From assembly GCF_028769735.1 (NCBI RefSeq), contig NC_088170.1, positions 53,663,585 to 53,727,584 on the forward strand: DNA of 64,000 nt, in the 5' to 3' direction. Of this stretch, positions 52,001 through 64,000 are shown piece by piece. Below the pieces are notes generated by a model, which was not told the origin of the DNA, did no database searches, and was given only the letters and a program-made list of their open reading frames with translations. A program made the translations under genes and the position numbers. Position 1 is the first letter of the stretch. Each line of letters starts with the position of its first letter. The DNA is from Zonotrichia leucophrys gambelii (taxonomy: Eukaryota > Chordata > Aves > Passeriformes > Passerellidae).

Positions 52001-55000
52001 GCCAAATATGACAATATTTTAAAACTCTGAAGCAGAAGACTTTTATCAGTGGCCAGCAACATTAAGAACTCCTTTCTCTAAAATTTCAGTTTCTCTGTTT
52101 TGTTTGCTTGTTTGTTTTTCTCTTCAAAGGACATATCCTGTGCTTTGTATTCCAGAGTGTTTCTTCAGTAGCTTCCAGTTTCCCTCCAGGACCTTTCCCT
52201 TAAAAGAAACACTGATTCTCACTATTCCTTCCCAAGATCTCATGGTGAAAAAAAATCAAAGAAAAGTTTATGCAGCATAAAAATAAAGTAGGAAGAGAAG
52301 GAGAACAATTTTAAACAGTTTCTAGATATTTTCAGAACCATTAAGAGACTTATGAGTATGTCAGACTAGATGGTAGACTGAAATATGATTCAAAAAATTC
52401 TCTTGTCGTAAATAATTTACAGAAAAATTCCCTTTACACCATCTTTTAAAAAGTGGCTTGAGTTTATTTTTGATTAAACAAGGACAGTTACTCTCCTGAG
52501 TTCATTTTGATGGCAGGTGTTTATTGTGAGGCAGGTTGAATTTGGACTTTTGTCACTACTAACTTGGAGTTTCTGCTATGATCTCTGAGTACAAAATTTG
52601 AAAACAAATGTTTGAAAGGATACCCTTGTGTATATTCATTGACCAGAGAATCACTGGGAGTTGCTGGCTTTGTGCAACTGGAAAACAGATGACATCAGGG
52701 TCCATAAGCTGGACCATATGCAGCACAGTTCAGGACTGTTGACATTTCCAGGATTCGTCCAGCTTGAGGAGTACTGAATAAAAAAATCTCACCAGTCAGT
52801 AAAGACAAATTCAGAATGAAAGATGGATGAGGAACATCCTTTATGATGATAAAAGTGGAAATCCTTTCTTATGAGAGCAGTGAAAACATTTTGTGTTTTT
52901 CACCTTGAACACAGCTGACATGATTTCTTTGTATACACTTATGAGGTTTACTGGAAGTGGGTCAAAATTACTAAATTAAATGATTTTTATAGCAACAGCT
53001 GGAAACAATTAATCCAATTGTATATTTAGACTTCAAATTAAAGTTTTCTAATTTTCAGAGAAGTGAGATTCTATACAATTATCCAAAGACCTCCTGAATA
53101 CAAAAGACATTTCTTTAATAATTCTGTTTACAAAATATACTGCAAAATTTATTTGCTTAAGTTAATGAGGCACAGAATCTGGTAACCCACTCTTTAGTCT
53201 CCCTGTTTTCAAGAAAATCCCCCTAAAAAGTATAATTCAAACTATTTTTTATGCAAAATGAAAAATATTAACCATGTTCCTTATTTACTTCTCCTCTATG
53301 CAGTCATGAAGGCCTCTAGCTCCTTGCTTGGCTGGTCTTTAAACAGCATATGGTCATGGCTTCAATAAATTGTCCTTTATGTGGACAGGAGTGGGATTTA
53401 TCCAAGCATTAGTTAAGGCTTTTACCTCTGTAATATATAAATTTAATTCCACTTTCTGCTTAAAAATAGCATTAACATTTTACAGAAAAGTGTACAGGTT
53501 ATTTTCAAGTTTGTCTCAAAAATTTTGTTATGATTGCAATGTCAAAGGGCATTGCAGGGATTGAAAAAGCCCCTGCAGAGTTCCTAGTGATTACTCTCTT
53601 CACCAGGTGTGGAAATAAAGAAGTAATATGAATACTGAGGGTGAGAAGAGGCTTCCAGACCCTTCATTATGAGCTTATGAGTTTTATGAGGTTTTCATTC
53701 TCACAGACAACCTTAGAACCATGACAGAGCTCAGAAAATATTGATTTGCAATGTGTTCAGTAGTGATGACCAGAAGTCAAGTTAATGCAGAGTCAGGTTT
53801 GGCAAGCTAAATCTTGATGAGTACTGAAATAAAACATTAGCTCTTCATTCCTTGTCTTTTGTTTGGCTAATCAAAGGCAGAGAAATATTACTCCATTGTG
53901 AAGTTTTATTTTGTAAGCCATAGGGGAGTATCTAAACATGTCAGCAAGTAGCAATAATTGTCTAAATAATGCACCAACTTGTAAATACTACTGCTCCTTT
54001 TATTTCACTTATGTAATTCAGCATATTTGGACCTTGACTATTAACTACTTTAGGAACAAAGTAAAAATCAAAAATATGTTGCTGAACTCTTACTCAGTCA
54101 GATTCCATTGTGAGAGTCTAAATTGCACTTCATGTACAATTCCAGGAAAATTCACAGCCAAATAAATATAATGCCAAATGTAAAATAAACAAAGTAAAAG
54201 TGAAATGAAAATAGCACCTGCAGTAAAAATGACAACAGTTATTTTGTAAAGGCAATTATTTGAGTATTTTTATATCATATATCATATGGATGAGAATGGT
54301 CTTCCAATGTTCCAGCATAGTATGGAAATATCCACTGCAGACATTTAGTCATTTCCATTGCAAGCATCATTAAAATAGAGACACAAAACTGAGCAAAGAA
54401 GTTTCTCTTGAAGAACTCATAAGCTGGCTTTGCCTCTTCATGACCTTACCCAAAGATATGTATTTGAGAGCTTACAAGCATTGTACCTGTTCAGCTGTAT
54501 TTCAGCAACAGTATCATATTACAATACAATGACTACACTAAAAGATTAATGACTGCTGAACTGTTTATGCTAATGATACTTTTATTATGAGTAATGAACT
54601 GTTTCCTTTTCCTGTTTCACCTTATCTCACTAAAATTAGTTGTATTATTGATAGGATTGCTTCTACAAGAAAAATAATTCCATTTAGTAGGAGGAGTTGT
54701 TTATTTAGTCCATTTTGAAACATTCTCTAAAGTCTGAGTTTAAAACACGTGGTTCAGATTCTTATGTACTGTACTTGAGCAGATCAAGGACAGCTCATCC
54801 AAGATCCATGAAGAATCTTGGGATTTATCATAGTAAAAATACCTTACTCGGGTTTTCCCAAATTATTTACCACAGCTGATAAATTTGTTAATCTCTTCCA
54901 TTCCTAAGTGTTATTTGTCCATTTTTTGTCTAGTGGCCACACCATTTGCATCTTTTCACTCAGTTCTGAAAAGCATATGTTCAAAAATCAGTTCTGAATC

Positions 55001-55384
55001 CCTTCTAAACTGGCAACAATTCATACACAGAATTCAGCTGTCATGCATTTGATTAACACTGAATTGTTTATTTCAATCATGTCCATTTGTGTACATGATT
55101 GGTGTTTGTTGGTTCATAGTCTTCAAATATTTACAGGTCAGGAGCCTCTTAGAAAAAAAAGGCAAATATTCTAGATGTATATTTCTGCATTTGTGTTAAA
55201 ATTAATTTTAATTTCTGGATGCATGAGCACAAATCTGAAGAATCTGTTAGTTCTCCTACTATTTAAAATTTTTCACACTTGCTGCTAAACAAAACTATTT
55301 ATATCAGAGATTTTATTTGTAATTACTATATTTCTCAAACAGCTCTGCTCAGTATGTGCTAACACTGAATCGTAAATGAGAAAA

Positions 55385-55426
55385 AAATTGTATATGAAAA
55401 AATACAAATTGTATATGAAAAAAGAA
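55385..55426 (+). repeat. 21-bp direct repeat, two copies
   Basis: AAATTGTATATGAAAAAA occurs at 55385 and again at 55406, a tandem duplication immediately upstream of a CR1 fragment. It is probably local slippage. Confidence 0.85.
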
Positions 55427-55442
55427 TTTCCACTGCAGTGCT

Positions 55443-55870
55443 CTAAGCAGAGCAACAGAGCTGGTGAAGGGTCTGGAGTACAAGTCCTGTGAGGAGAAGC
55501 TGAGGCAGCTGGGGATGTTGAGTCTGGAGAAAAGGAAGTTCAGGGGAGACCTTCTCCCTCTCTACAATTACCTGAAAGGAGGTTGTGGTGAAATGGGAGT
55601 TGATCTTTCCTCCTAAGTAAGTGAAGGGATGATGGAAAGCAGCCTCAAGTTACACCAGAAGAGATTTAGATTGTATAGTAGAAAAAGTTTCTTCAAGCAT
55701 TGGAACAGGCTTTCCAGAAAAACATTGGAATCATCATTCTTGCAGGTATTGAAAAGATATGCAGACATGGTGCTCAGGTATGTAATCCAGTGACAGGCTT
55801 GACCATATTAGGTTAATGGCTGGACTTGATTGTAAAGATACTTTCTATCCTAAATGACTCGATGATTCCA
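55443..55870 (+). mobile_element. CR1 LINE fragment, 3' end
   Basis: Clear CR1 3' sequence: GAGCTGGTGAAGGGTCTGGA, AGGGGAGACCTTCTCCCTCT, ACCTGAAAGGAGGTTGTGGT and CATTGGAACAGGCTTTCCAG in order, ending near GACTCGATGATTCCA. It is 5'-truncated and non-coding. Confidence 0.93.
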
Positions 55871-55879
55871 TAATCATCT

Positions 55880-56185
55880 GGTCAGAGGATACAGGGAAGA
55901 CAGAGCCAGACCTTTCTTGGAGGTGGAGCAATGGGACAAGAGGTGAAAGACATCAGTTAGAGCACTGGAATTTTCCACTGTATATTAAGATTAATTTCTT
56001 AAATCATCAGGATAGCCAAATACAGGGACAGACCGTGCAGAGAGAGTATGGCATCTCCACCTTTGCAATTGTTCAAGACTCAACTAGACTAGTTGACTTG
56101 GTTAGGTGTGCTCTGAGCAGGGAATTAGACCAGTTGATTTCATGAGCTCTGGTCCAGTCTGAACTATTATGTGATCTCATGTTCA
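55880..56185 (+). mobile_element. Second, older CR1 3' fragment, adjacent
   Basis: A more diverged CR1 3' end directly follows the previous copy: GGAGCAATGGGACAAGAGGT, a TTCAAGACTCAACTAGACTA block and TAGACCAGTTGATTTCATGA before a decayed tail. It lies in the same orientation but looks like a different subfamily, so the two are separate insertions. Confidence 0.65.
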
Positions 56186-58760
56186 CTTCAAACACTTTCA
56201 GGACCCATTTCCTTTACGCAAGTACCTATTTGAACAAAACTTATGAAAAGGTAGTTATCTCTAAGTGTTTTTCCCCTATCAAGTTGTGTTGAAATTAGCC
56301 AAGAGGCTGAGAGCAGACTTTTAGAAAGTGATTGCGTGAATCATGTTCCACAAAAACAAGCAAAAATGTAGTTAATCAAATGTTGGCATTTAGTTCTTTA
56401 GAATAGCCCTATCCAGGTTTTATTTAGCTTTCTTCCATCTGAAAAAGTAAAAGATTCAGAGAACAAAGCATCGTTGTTGAGAACATTAATTTTGGACTCT
56501 CCTAGCTGGGTCCCAGTCAAAGCTTTCTTTGTTAGGTAGTAAAACCTTCTCATTCTCTTACAAAGCCAAAACAAAGTAGAAACAAAGGTTACACATAAGG
56601 GGATAAAGAGACCAAAACCCAGCTGACTTCCTTAGTGCAGCTTCAGAACAAACTACAGACCAGATTCACAGATGGTGTCAACCATCCCAAATCACCTAAC
56701 CATCTGGTCTTATACACTATCTTAAAAAATAAAACCTTTTATAGAAGAAAAGAATTAATATGACAGGCTGGAAGCACAGTGCTTCAACATTTTGGGAGAA
56801 CTTCTTTGTGGTATATATACATTATCATAGCCTTAGCTCTGGATGTCTTTGTACATTTGAGCCTAGTCTTTTGTCTGTGATAGCTCATATAATCCTTTCA
56901 CACAGGTATTCAAGGGCTTGATGCTTCAGTCTCTGCCTCACCATGCTTCAAAGTCATCATAGATCATCAACATGGGCGACAGCATAATCTATTTCATTCT
57001 GGCTTTTGCTGACTTTTGCACTTGAGGAATTCAGGCTGTGGAGGAAAGTGTGTGTCATCAGAGCAGTGAGACATGCTCCATCACCTGGACAGAGCAGCTC
57101 CAGGCCACACAACAGATACTCTCCAGTGGTTTGGTGTTTTGGAGATCCATTTCACTACTCTGGCAGCCCAGATCTGCTGAATGGCTGAGCATTGGGCACC
57201 TTAACTTCATACTCAGAAGGGTGTTATGGTCAGGGCTTCTGGTAAGACACCAAGTATTCAAGAGGAGGCAAAGGCCAAACTTATCCTTTTTGTTTTCCCC
57301 TATTTTCTTTCCAATTAGATTACTTACACAGTTTAATAGTCATTTTATATTATTTACAATACCAATGATAGTATTGTATAAAGATATTCCATTTACATAA
57401 GTGAGAGACTTAGTGCAGGGTATATCCTTTTTTGAATTAGGATTGCAAGTATGTGCTAGTTATCATACTACAAGAGATATATCAACATGATTAATACAAT
57501 GCTGACCTAAACAACATTGTTTCTGGAGTAAAAAGAAAGGACAAAACCTAGGGTATTTGGAAAAACGATGGTCTTTTCACAGTCCCTGTGCCCTTCACAC
57601 TCTCCTCTCTCTTCGAAACAAACACAATGGCAATGTTCTTAAAGATGGAAAAAAATTGTGGGATTTTACCAAACCCAACCCTAATTCACACTGGTATAAG
57701 GAGAAAATCAGTATTTTTCACCATGACATTTCAGCATCAGAATCTGTATGCACTTTATGTTTTAAAACCTGATGAAGAAACTTGATGATAAAATTATCAA
57801 CAAACATAATAATCATAAAACAAAAATGGGACATTCAAGTCAAAGAATCCCTTCTGTGTATTTTGAGTCACATAACTGTCAAACTTCTACATAAAGCACC
57901 TAAAGGCTGATTTTGCTAACCCCAAGCTGGACCCAGATTTTTACTAAGTGTCTATTTACAAAACAACACACTTGCTACTGCTGTAGTAGGAGAGCTTGTG
58001 CTATATTAGGAAAGTGTTTTTGCGCACTTTATCACTGTTATATGTATGAAGCTATTGCAGGCTTTAATTTTAGGTTTCCTGAAAAACTCAGAATTCTTTA
58101 ACTTCAAAATGAAAACGCTGGAGAGAAAAATCACTCAATATATTTATTAACATGTATGTTTCAGTAGCTATTTTGGTTTCATCAATACCAATACCAGCCT
58201 TATACATATACTGCCCCTTATCCTGTGGTTAAGCTCTCTCTGTGGCTGGTTGCATGGAAAACCTCTTAAGTAAAGGCTATCAACAAAATTTCTGATAGAA
58301 AATGGGAATAGAGTTGTCTCTAAATGCATGAAGATTGAGTATTTTTATTTAAACAAAAGCAAAACAAAACTGAGATATCCAAGGCGGTGTTTTAGGGGAG
58401 ACAATGTTCACTGCCAAGTGGGTGCTGTGAGTAGAACCAGAGGACAGAAGGGAACAGGAACATTTACTGAGTGTGATTGTTTCCAGAAGGTAATTTAGAA
58501 AAGGGGCTTTATGAGTCCAAACTAGCTCCTGACTCAGGAGTGCATGTGGAACAGGAGAAATCAACCTGCAAGTTTAAACTCAGCTGATTTTGGGTATCTT
58601 TTAAACAATTTGGCTGTATTTGCCTGCTTGTTATTGCAGTTAGCATTGCATTCAAGTGTGCACATATATGTGTCTCCTAATGTCTTGATAAGAGCAAGAA
58701 AGCAACTTTATTTTCAGAGTTTAAAAGGGTGTATTTTTTACTGCATGGTTATCAGTTGTG

Positions 58761-58874
58761 CTCACTATGGTGTAAATGAAGGTGTGAGGAAAGAGGTGCA
58801 TGCAATTCAGAAGCACTCACACTATGGCATAAATGAAGGTGTGAGGAAAGAGGTGCATGCAGTTCAGAAGCGCT
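58761..58874 (+). repeat. 57-bp tandem duplication
   Basis: Two adjacent copies share GGTGTGAGGAAAGAGGTGCA and differ at four positions. The period (57) is divisible by three, so the 116-codon ATG frame at 58544-58894 repeats a 19-residue unit (HYG-NEGVRKEVHA-QK-S). The frame has no recognised domain; coding status is unsupported. Confidence 0.9.
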
Positions 58875-61800
58875 CACAGGTGCTCTCACTCTAATGCAGA
58901 AGGGCAGAACTTGCTGAATGCATTTGGGCACCCAGTCACTGCTAAAATGGCACTGCCTCCACTCAGGGGGCCTCTAGGGCTTAAAGTCTGCGGTGATCAC
59001 CTAAGAAAGGGACATGCTATTACAGAGAATAAGTTTGGGGTAGAGCCATGCCAAGTCAGTTATCATTCCAGAGTGGCTGTTTCCAGTTCACAATAATCTC
59101 AGTGAAGAGGGAGTCTATCACTAATAGACTTCGTGGCAAAGAACTCCGTTTATGCATTAGATTTTGTGTGGTTGTCAAAATAAGATTTAGGGTTAGAAAA
59201 TGTCACATGAGCATTGCTTGATATTCTTAGAGGAGGGAAGTGAAGAAAAAAATGAAGAGCTTTCAACCCCCTGGATTATATGAGAAAGGATACTGGGATG
59301 TTAGCTTTTCCAATGGGACATTATGATTCCTGAAGTGCTGGTAATTGTCAATAAACAGAAGACAAGAAAAAGGCTTATACTTTTCTCCTGTAAAAAAGGC
59401 CCAATAAGTTACATGAAAGGAGAAGATAATATTTCAGTTAAATTTGTAGAAGAAGAAAAATGCAAACTAACATTCAGGAACAAAAGTCCCTAGAATGGAA
59501 TCTGATAATCAGAGCACCCACAATTCACCTGATGGACACACAGAAGGAAAGAGTTCAGTAAGGATCATTTTATATCTATCACACATCAGGTTTTCTAAAC
59601 ATCTGCAAGTGCTATTTCAGACTTCACAGATAAGTATTGCTTATCTGCTGTAATGTGGATTGAATGAAAGGTGATTTCAGAGTAAAGAATAATTTCAAAG
59701 CAAACCACTAACATCAAGGCATCATTTCTGTGCAGTGGAAATTCTTGTAACCACAGATCTGCATTGCTCTTGTGGCACCTGTCACTTTGGCTCTCAGAGA
59801 ACAGATTGGCATGAAGGGACAACTTGCGGATTGGCATATTAAAAGTTCTACATGGAGAGTCAAATCAGATCACCTAAAATAAGTATCTATCACTGGTCAG
59901 CTGACTATTTCCTTGTACTCCCCAGACTCTATTTCCATTGACTAGAGAGAGAGTTTGCTTGCTTTTCAGACAGAGAAACAAATGGTATCCAAGATTGCAT
60001 TTCACGAATGCTCTGAGGAGCTGACAGAACAAGCAAAGTTCAAGAAGAACTTTCAGCAGCCAGTACTTGCTAAAAAAATCTTTCAGGCACTGGCAAAGTG
60101 ATTTGTGATGAATATCAGTAAAGTCCAAGGGCCAAAGTAACTGTAAAAGTGCAAACAAGCACATGCCTATGTAAATTAAATACAGCACAAAAAGCCTGGA
60201 GCTGGTGGTGAGTCTTTTAAAGAAACCGAAGCAGTTTAGTGACTTCAGCACAGCTGGGTCTGAGCCAGGCACAGCCTTTCCTTCTGGAAAGGTGCAGCAG
60301 CGTGACGGCAGTGCCACCGTAACACGACGCTGCTTCTCTGGACTCGGGTTTTGTGTTTCTGCCTGGCACCACAGCTCACAATGCAGGCACGTCCGTTTGG
60401 GACCTGAGACTCCTCTGTGATTTATAAGCACATTCTGTGTTTCTGCCCGAAAGCGGGCATCAAAAATCTAAAGTAAGAAAGTTCTGAGCAGCCAATTCAA
60501 CCACAGCCAAGCTAGGAGAAGATTTTCCTGTGTGAGGAGGAGTGCATCTAATATACTGATGAATGCAGGGCAGGAGAATCCAGTATTCGCCTAATCATCC
60601 TATTATAGCCAAAAGCCCCAGAGTCAGAAAGCATGACAGAAAGGGTGACTTGCATTCATGTACTGAACTGTCCATCTGAATCAGAAAACTGCTTCTTAAG
60701 AGAACATACTCAATTTTCTGCTACTGAGATTTTACTGTGTTTCTAAAGACATTTAAATATCCATTTAAACAAAGATAAAACTTCATCTCCTCCTCTTGAA
60801 ACCATCTGACTACTGTATAAAAGAGGAACATTTCCTCCTTTTTCCCCTGGGAGTGATATCTAGGCCAGGCCTCTCTTGGCACTGTAGAGGTTCCTCAGCA
60901 TGAACATCAATTCCCCTCAGTTTCCACTGTGCAACCTTTTGACTGGATGAGTCACTGCACACATACATGCATCCAGGCTGCAAATGGCTCTCCTCACAAG
61001 TCCTGGGAGAGGGCAGCCTCTCTGTTTGTTACCCTGTGCAATATGGCACACAGTCTGCAGGTATTCCAGGTCTACTGATCAGATAGAGAAAGTTTCCTAC
61101 TGCAAGAGAAGCAGGAGCTCCCAGATAGACACAGAGGAGTAGAGATTTTGCAAAAAAATATCTGTATTTAAAGTGCATATGCAATGAATTCTAAAGCTTC
61201 CCAGAAAGTGCAAGCTGAACTAGATATAGAATAGCTACCTGATATACAACATATTCCTTCTACTCTTGGGACAGATGATGGAGTATGGGTAGACAAACCC
61301 CAAACTAAATGGTTTCTACATGTAAACAAGCTATTCTTGTCACTAAAACAGATTTTCTGCTCTACTATTAGATAAGCTTGGAACAGGGAAAGACTAAACA
61401 CCTTGCATTCTAGGAGGTTACTTGGAATATAGGCGTCTCCATACTGCTCTCCTGCCCTTGTGGTTCTAGCTTGAAGTGTCTGGTTTGCATTGCACAGACA
61501 TTACTGTAGAATAAATTGTATGTATTTCCAGGTACAAGTCTTTCTAGTCTGAATTCTCAGGCTAACAGCAGTCACTGTATCACCACTTGTTTCTCCCAAC
61601 AGCATTTGAATATACAAAATACTGTCAAATTTCAGCTTAGCTTGATTTTGAGAAGTAGTAGCCACAGAACTAACATTCCTATAAGTTTTGAAATATGCTG
61701 TAGTTGGTGAGATTCAGGAAAAGCCCTCATCATATGCAAGTTTCTAAGAGAAAAAGAGTGTCATTAAAACACAACAAACTCAGAGCATGCAGCCAAGCAG

Positions 61801-62241
61801 AAGGTAAATCCAAAGAAAATAAAACTTTGTTTGTTCTAATGGTAATGCCATTACTTATTCTGCAGGACAAAATGCCAGGCTGGCCAGCTGCTGACATGAC
61901 ACTGCTGAGGACAGACATGGCAGGAGTCTGCAAAAATTGTCTAGCAAGTTCAAGATCTTCCTGATGGGAGGAGTTGGATGTTTGATGTATTTGAATGTAG
62001 CAGTTCATATCAGTTACACCACAGTAAGTAATAAGTTTTTAATACAAAAAGCAGAGTCAAATGCAGCATTCCAGTTCCAGCCAAACTCCTATTTTCTTTG
62101 AAAATTAAAAGAGACGACTTAGTTCTTGTGTGGTCTAATGCTATTTAAGTAGGATGTTGTGCCACTTTCTCACAAGCCAGAATGATCATTTGAACACAAA
62201 AGTAAAAATAATGGTCAGCTTATCTGCAGAAGCCAAAGAAT

Positions 62242-62290
62242 TAAAAAAAAAAAAAACCAACAACAAAACAAAAAAACCCCAAACAAAACA
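62242..62290 (+). repeat. A-rich CAAAA-type low-complexity tract
   Basis: A run of A residues followed by AACAA, CAAAA and AACCCC units. It could be an old retroposon tail, but no element is recognisable on its 5' side. Confidence 0.8.
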
Positions 62291-64000
62291 AACAGAGAAA
62301 AACAAGGAAGTGATTCAAAACCAGTTCAGGGAAGAATTTTTTTTCAAACAAAATGCTGGTACATTTTTATTTTAAGGACAATGAAAACACCTCACACTTA
62401 TGCTTGATCCTTCTGATATTAACTCCAGCATCTGCCAGACTAGGACATAAATACAATATATGGGGAAATTTGCAGTTATGATGCATTTTTTTCAACGCGG
62501 TGCACAGAAAGGTGCTGACCCTTAGTAGGATCGTTACTTTCAGTGAGATTTCAGCAACATGTTTTCTTTGTAGCCTGGAATCCCAAAGCAGAGCTATTGA
62601 GGGACAGCAGATCCCAGTGCTGCCTGCTAATTAGGAGCCCTACAAATGTAGGTCACAAAAACAAAAGCAATGCTTTTCCGGGAGAAGACAAATGTGTGAT
62701 TTGTGAATGAAAAGCCAGGAAGTTTTAAAAGTGAAACAGAAGTAAATTCAATCAGGCTCTTCTTACAAATGAAAGCAGTGAAAACTCTCAGCCTTTAGCA
62801 CTGAAAAGTAGAGAAGATTTTATTAACCCTTTGGTCTTCGAGATAAACTGAAACTACAGCCAAGTAACATTAAAAATATATTTTCCAGTGCTTACTAAAG
62901 TGAGGAATTTGTTTTAGAAATATCAAACAATCACAGAGCCAACCATTATATAGAAGAAATAGGAAAATAGAGGTATAGTCTCTTGTTCCCCTCGTTGACA
63001 TTAATCCACACTTTGCTAAGTACAGCTGTAGTCTGGCTCCCTTGTTCAGTACAAGACGCACTTCAAACCTGTCACTGATTATTTAAGTTCTTCCAATTTG
63101 CTTTAATTGTGGAATATGTTTTAGGTTAGTTAAGCACTTTCACATGTGAAGATCCTTCCTTGGGAGAAAGGTGAGTGTTTGTTTTTAATCAAAATAATAA
63201 TGTCTCCACTATGTGACTTCTGAAGATGCAATTATTCTCCCTTTTAGAGAGCCTGATAAGGTTTCTGATTATACAGCCTCAAAGATAATAAAAAGATTAT
63301 AGAAGAGAGTTTACACCAGTATGGTTCTAATCCACACATGCTGAATAACTGCCCGTTATTAAAAATCTGACATTCTATCTTACCCCTTACCGAAGTCAAT
63401 GTAAGGGTCTTTTCCCTTATGTAAATTATATGTAGACTGATTTACCAAGCCATGTCTTCCTTCCCAGCAAATAACATTTCTAATCATAATGAATGTCATT
63501 ACTAAGTAGCACAGTAGGATGTTAGTTTGCTCTGCAATAACAATGCACTTGAATGGAATTTAGGGTACCTGTGTCAGAGATAACCCCTGCACTTGCTCTT
63601 TCTTTTTGCTGAGCAGAATTTTTTGCAAATGTCCATTCAGTACAATTTTTTCACCTTCTTCAACTCAATGAATTCTTGCTTTTTGCCATCTTAACAAAGT
63701 GGCCAAGAATTCTAAAAAGCTGTTACTCTTGTCTCTCTTTTCCACAAGCTCAGCTTTAAGAAGTTATTCTTCTGAATTCCTTTCCCTCTTTAGTTTAATT
63801 GCAAAATTTAATTTTAAATAACAGTTATTAAAAGGCATTGATAGATCTGTCATAGAGACTACAGTAATCCCCCTCCCACTGTAGTTACTTTAACAGCTTA
63901 AAATATTCACAGTCAGAGTATAACCTATTTTATCAGCATATAAAAAGAAAAACTTGGCAACTTGATATTTAAATAGATAAACTCACCACCTCTTCATCTT

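Larger units (their letters stand above)
45849..55442. other. Intergenic DNA, no gene seen
   Basis: About 9.6 kb, mostly AT-rich, with GC-richer patches at 48600-48900 and 50960-51310. The longest frames (49942-50415 on +, 48609-48917 on -) begin with TTG and show no known domain. A 21-bp unit occurs twice at 55385-55426, just before the next CR1. Confidence 0.5.
56186..64000. other. Intergenic DNA to the window end, no gene seen
   Basis: AT-rich with no supported exon. It contains a 57-bp tandem duplication (58761-58874) and an A-rich CAAAA tract (62242-62290). The 185-codon - strand frame at 59874-60431 starts at GTG; its first real ATG leaves under 100 codons, so I leave it out as a gene. 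Confidence 0.5.

Noticed and set aside
59874..60431. 185-codon - strand frame, the longest outside the CpG island, with hydrophobic stretches
   Set aside because: It opens at GTG, which is not a usual start in a bird nuclear gene; the first true ATG leaves fewer than 100 codons. No domain is recognised, and one frame of this size in 64 kb on six frames is not far from chance.

Overview
The window looks like nuclear DNA from a bird, probably a songbird or close relative. Three signs point there: many decayed CR1 LINE copies ending in the typical ATTCTATG-type tail, three LTRs of an avian ERVL-like family (the one whose left end carries a 'gggatagagtt' block), and a compact GC-rich gene start set in AT-rich flanks. 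I see no bacterial, phage, CRISPR or operon-like organisation.

One protein-coding gene can be supported: the serine/threonine kinase PIM3, on the + strand, with six coding exons between 7652 and 10824. Spliced, they give 322 residues with every kinase landmark intact. The gene sits in a strong CpG island (about 5590-9100) with GC boxes, an octamer, two inverted CCAAT boxes exactly 40 bp apart and a potential G-quadruplex. The presumed 5'UTR has no ATG for 742 bp before the start codon. The 3'UTR (10825 to about 12235) has AU-rich elements and ends at an ATTAAA signal followed by a GT-rich stretch.

Layout: 1-5580 is AT-rich upstream DNA with two CR1 remnants (1883-2498 and about 2700-4125). 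5590-12235 is PIM3 with its CpG island. 12236-64000 is almost 52 kb without a recognisable exon. It holds a tRNA-like SINE head (18629-18665), a 76-bp AT microsatellite, a 60-bp GC-rich minisatellite (26040-26216), three LTR pieces (28000-28593, 30185-30760, 39532-39950), CR1 fragments (31339-31765, about 44700-45848, 55443-55870, 55880-56185), a perfect four-unit heat-shock-element-like palindrome (42576-42595) and a 57-bp tandem duplication (58761-58874).

The remaining open frames are short, and several of the longest begin at GTG or TTG; I do not consider them genes. I found no convincing new biological system. The points most worth checking are the in-frame open leader upstream of the PIM3 ATG, the isolated heat-shock-like palindrome, the old CR1 copies and a few regulatory-looking islands in the gene desert.
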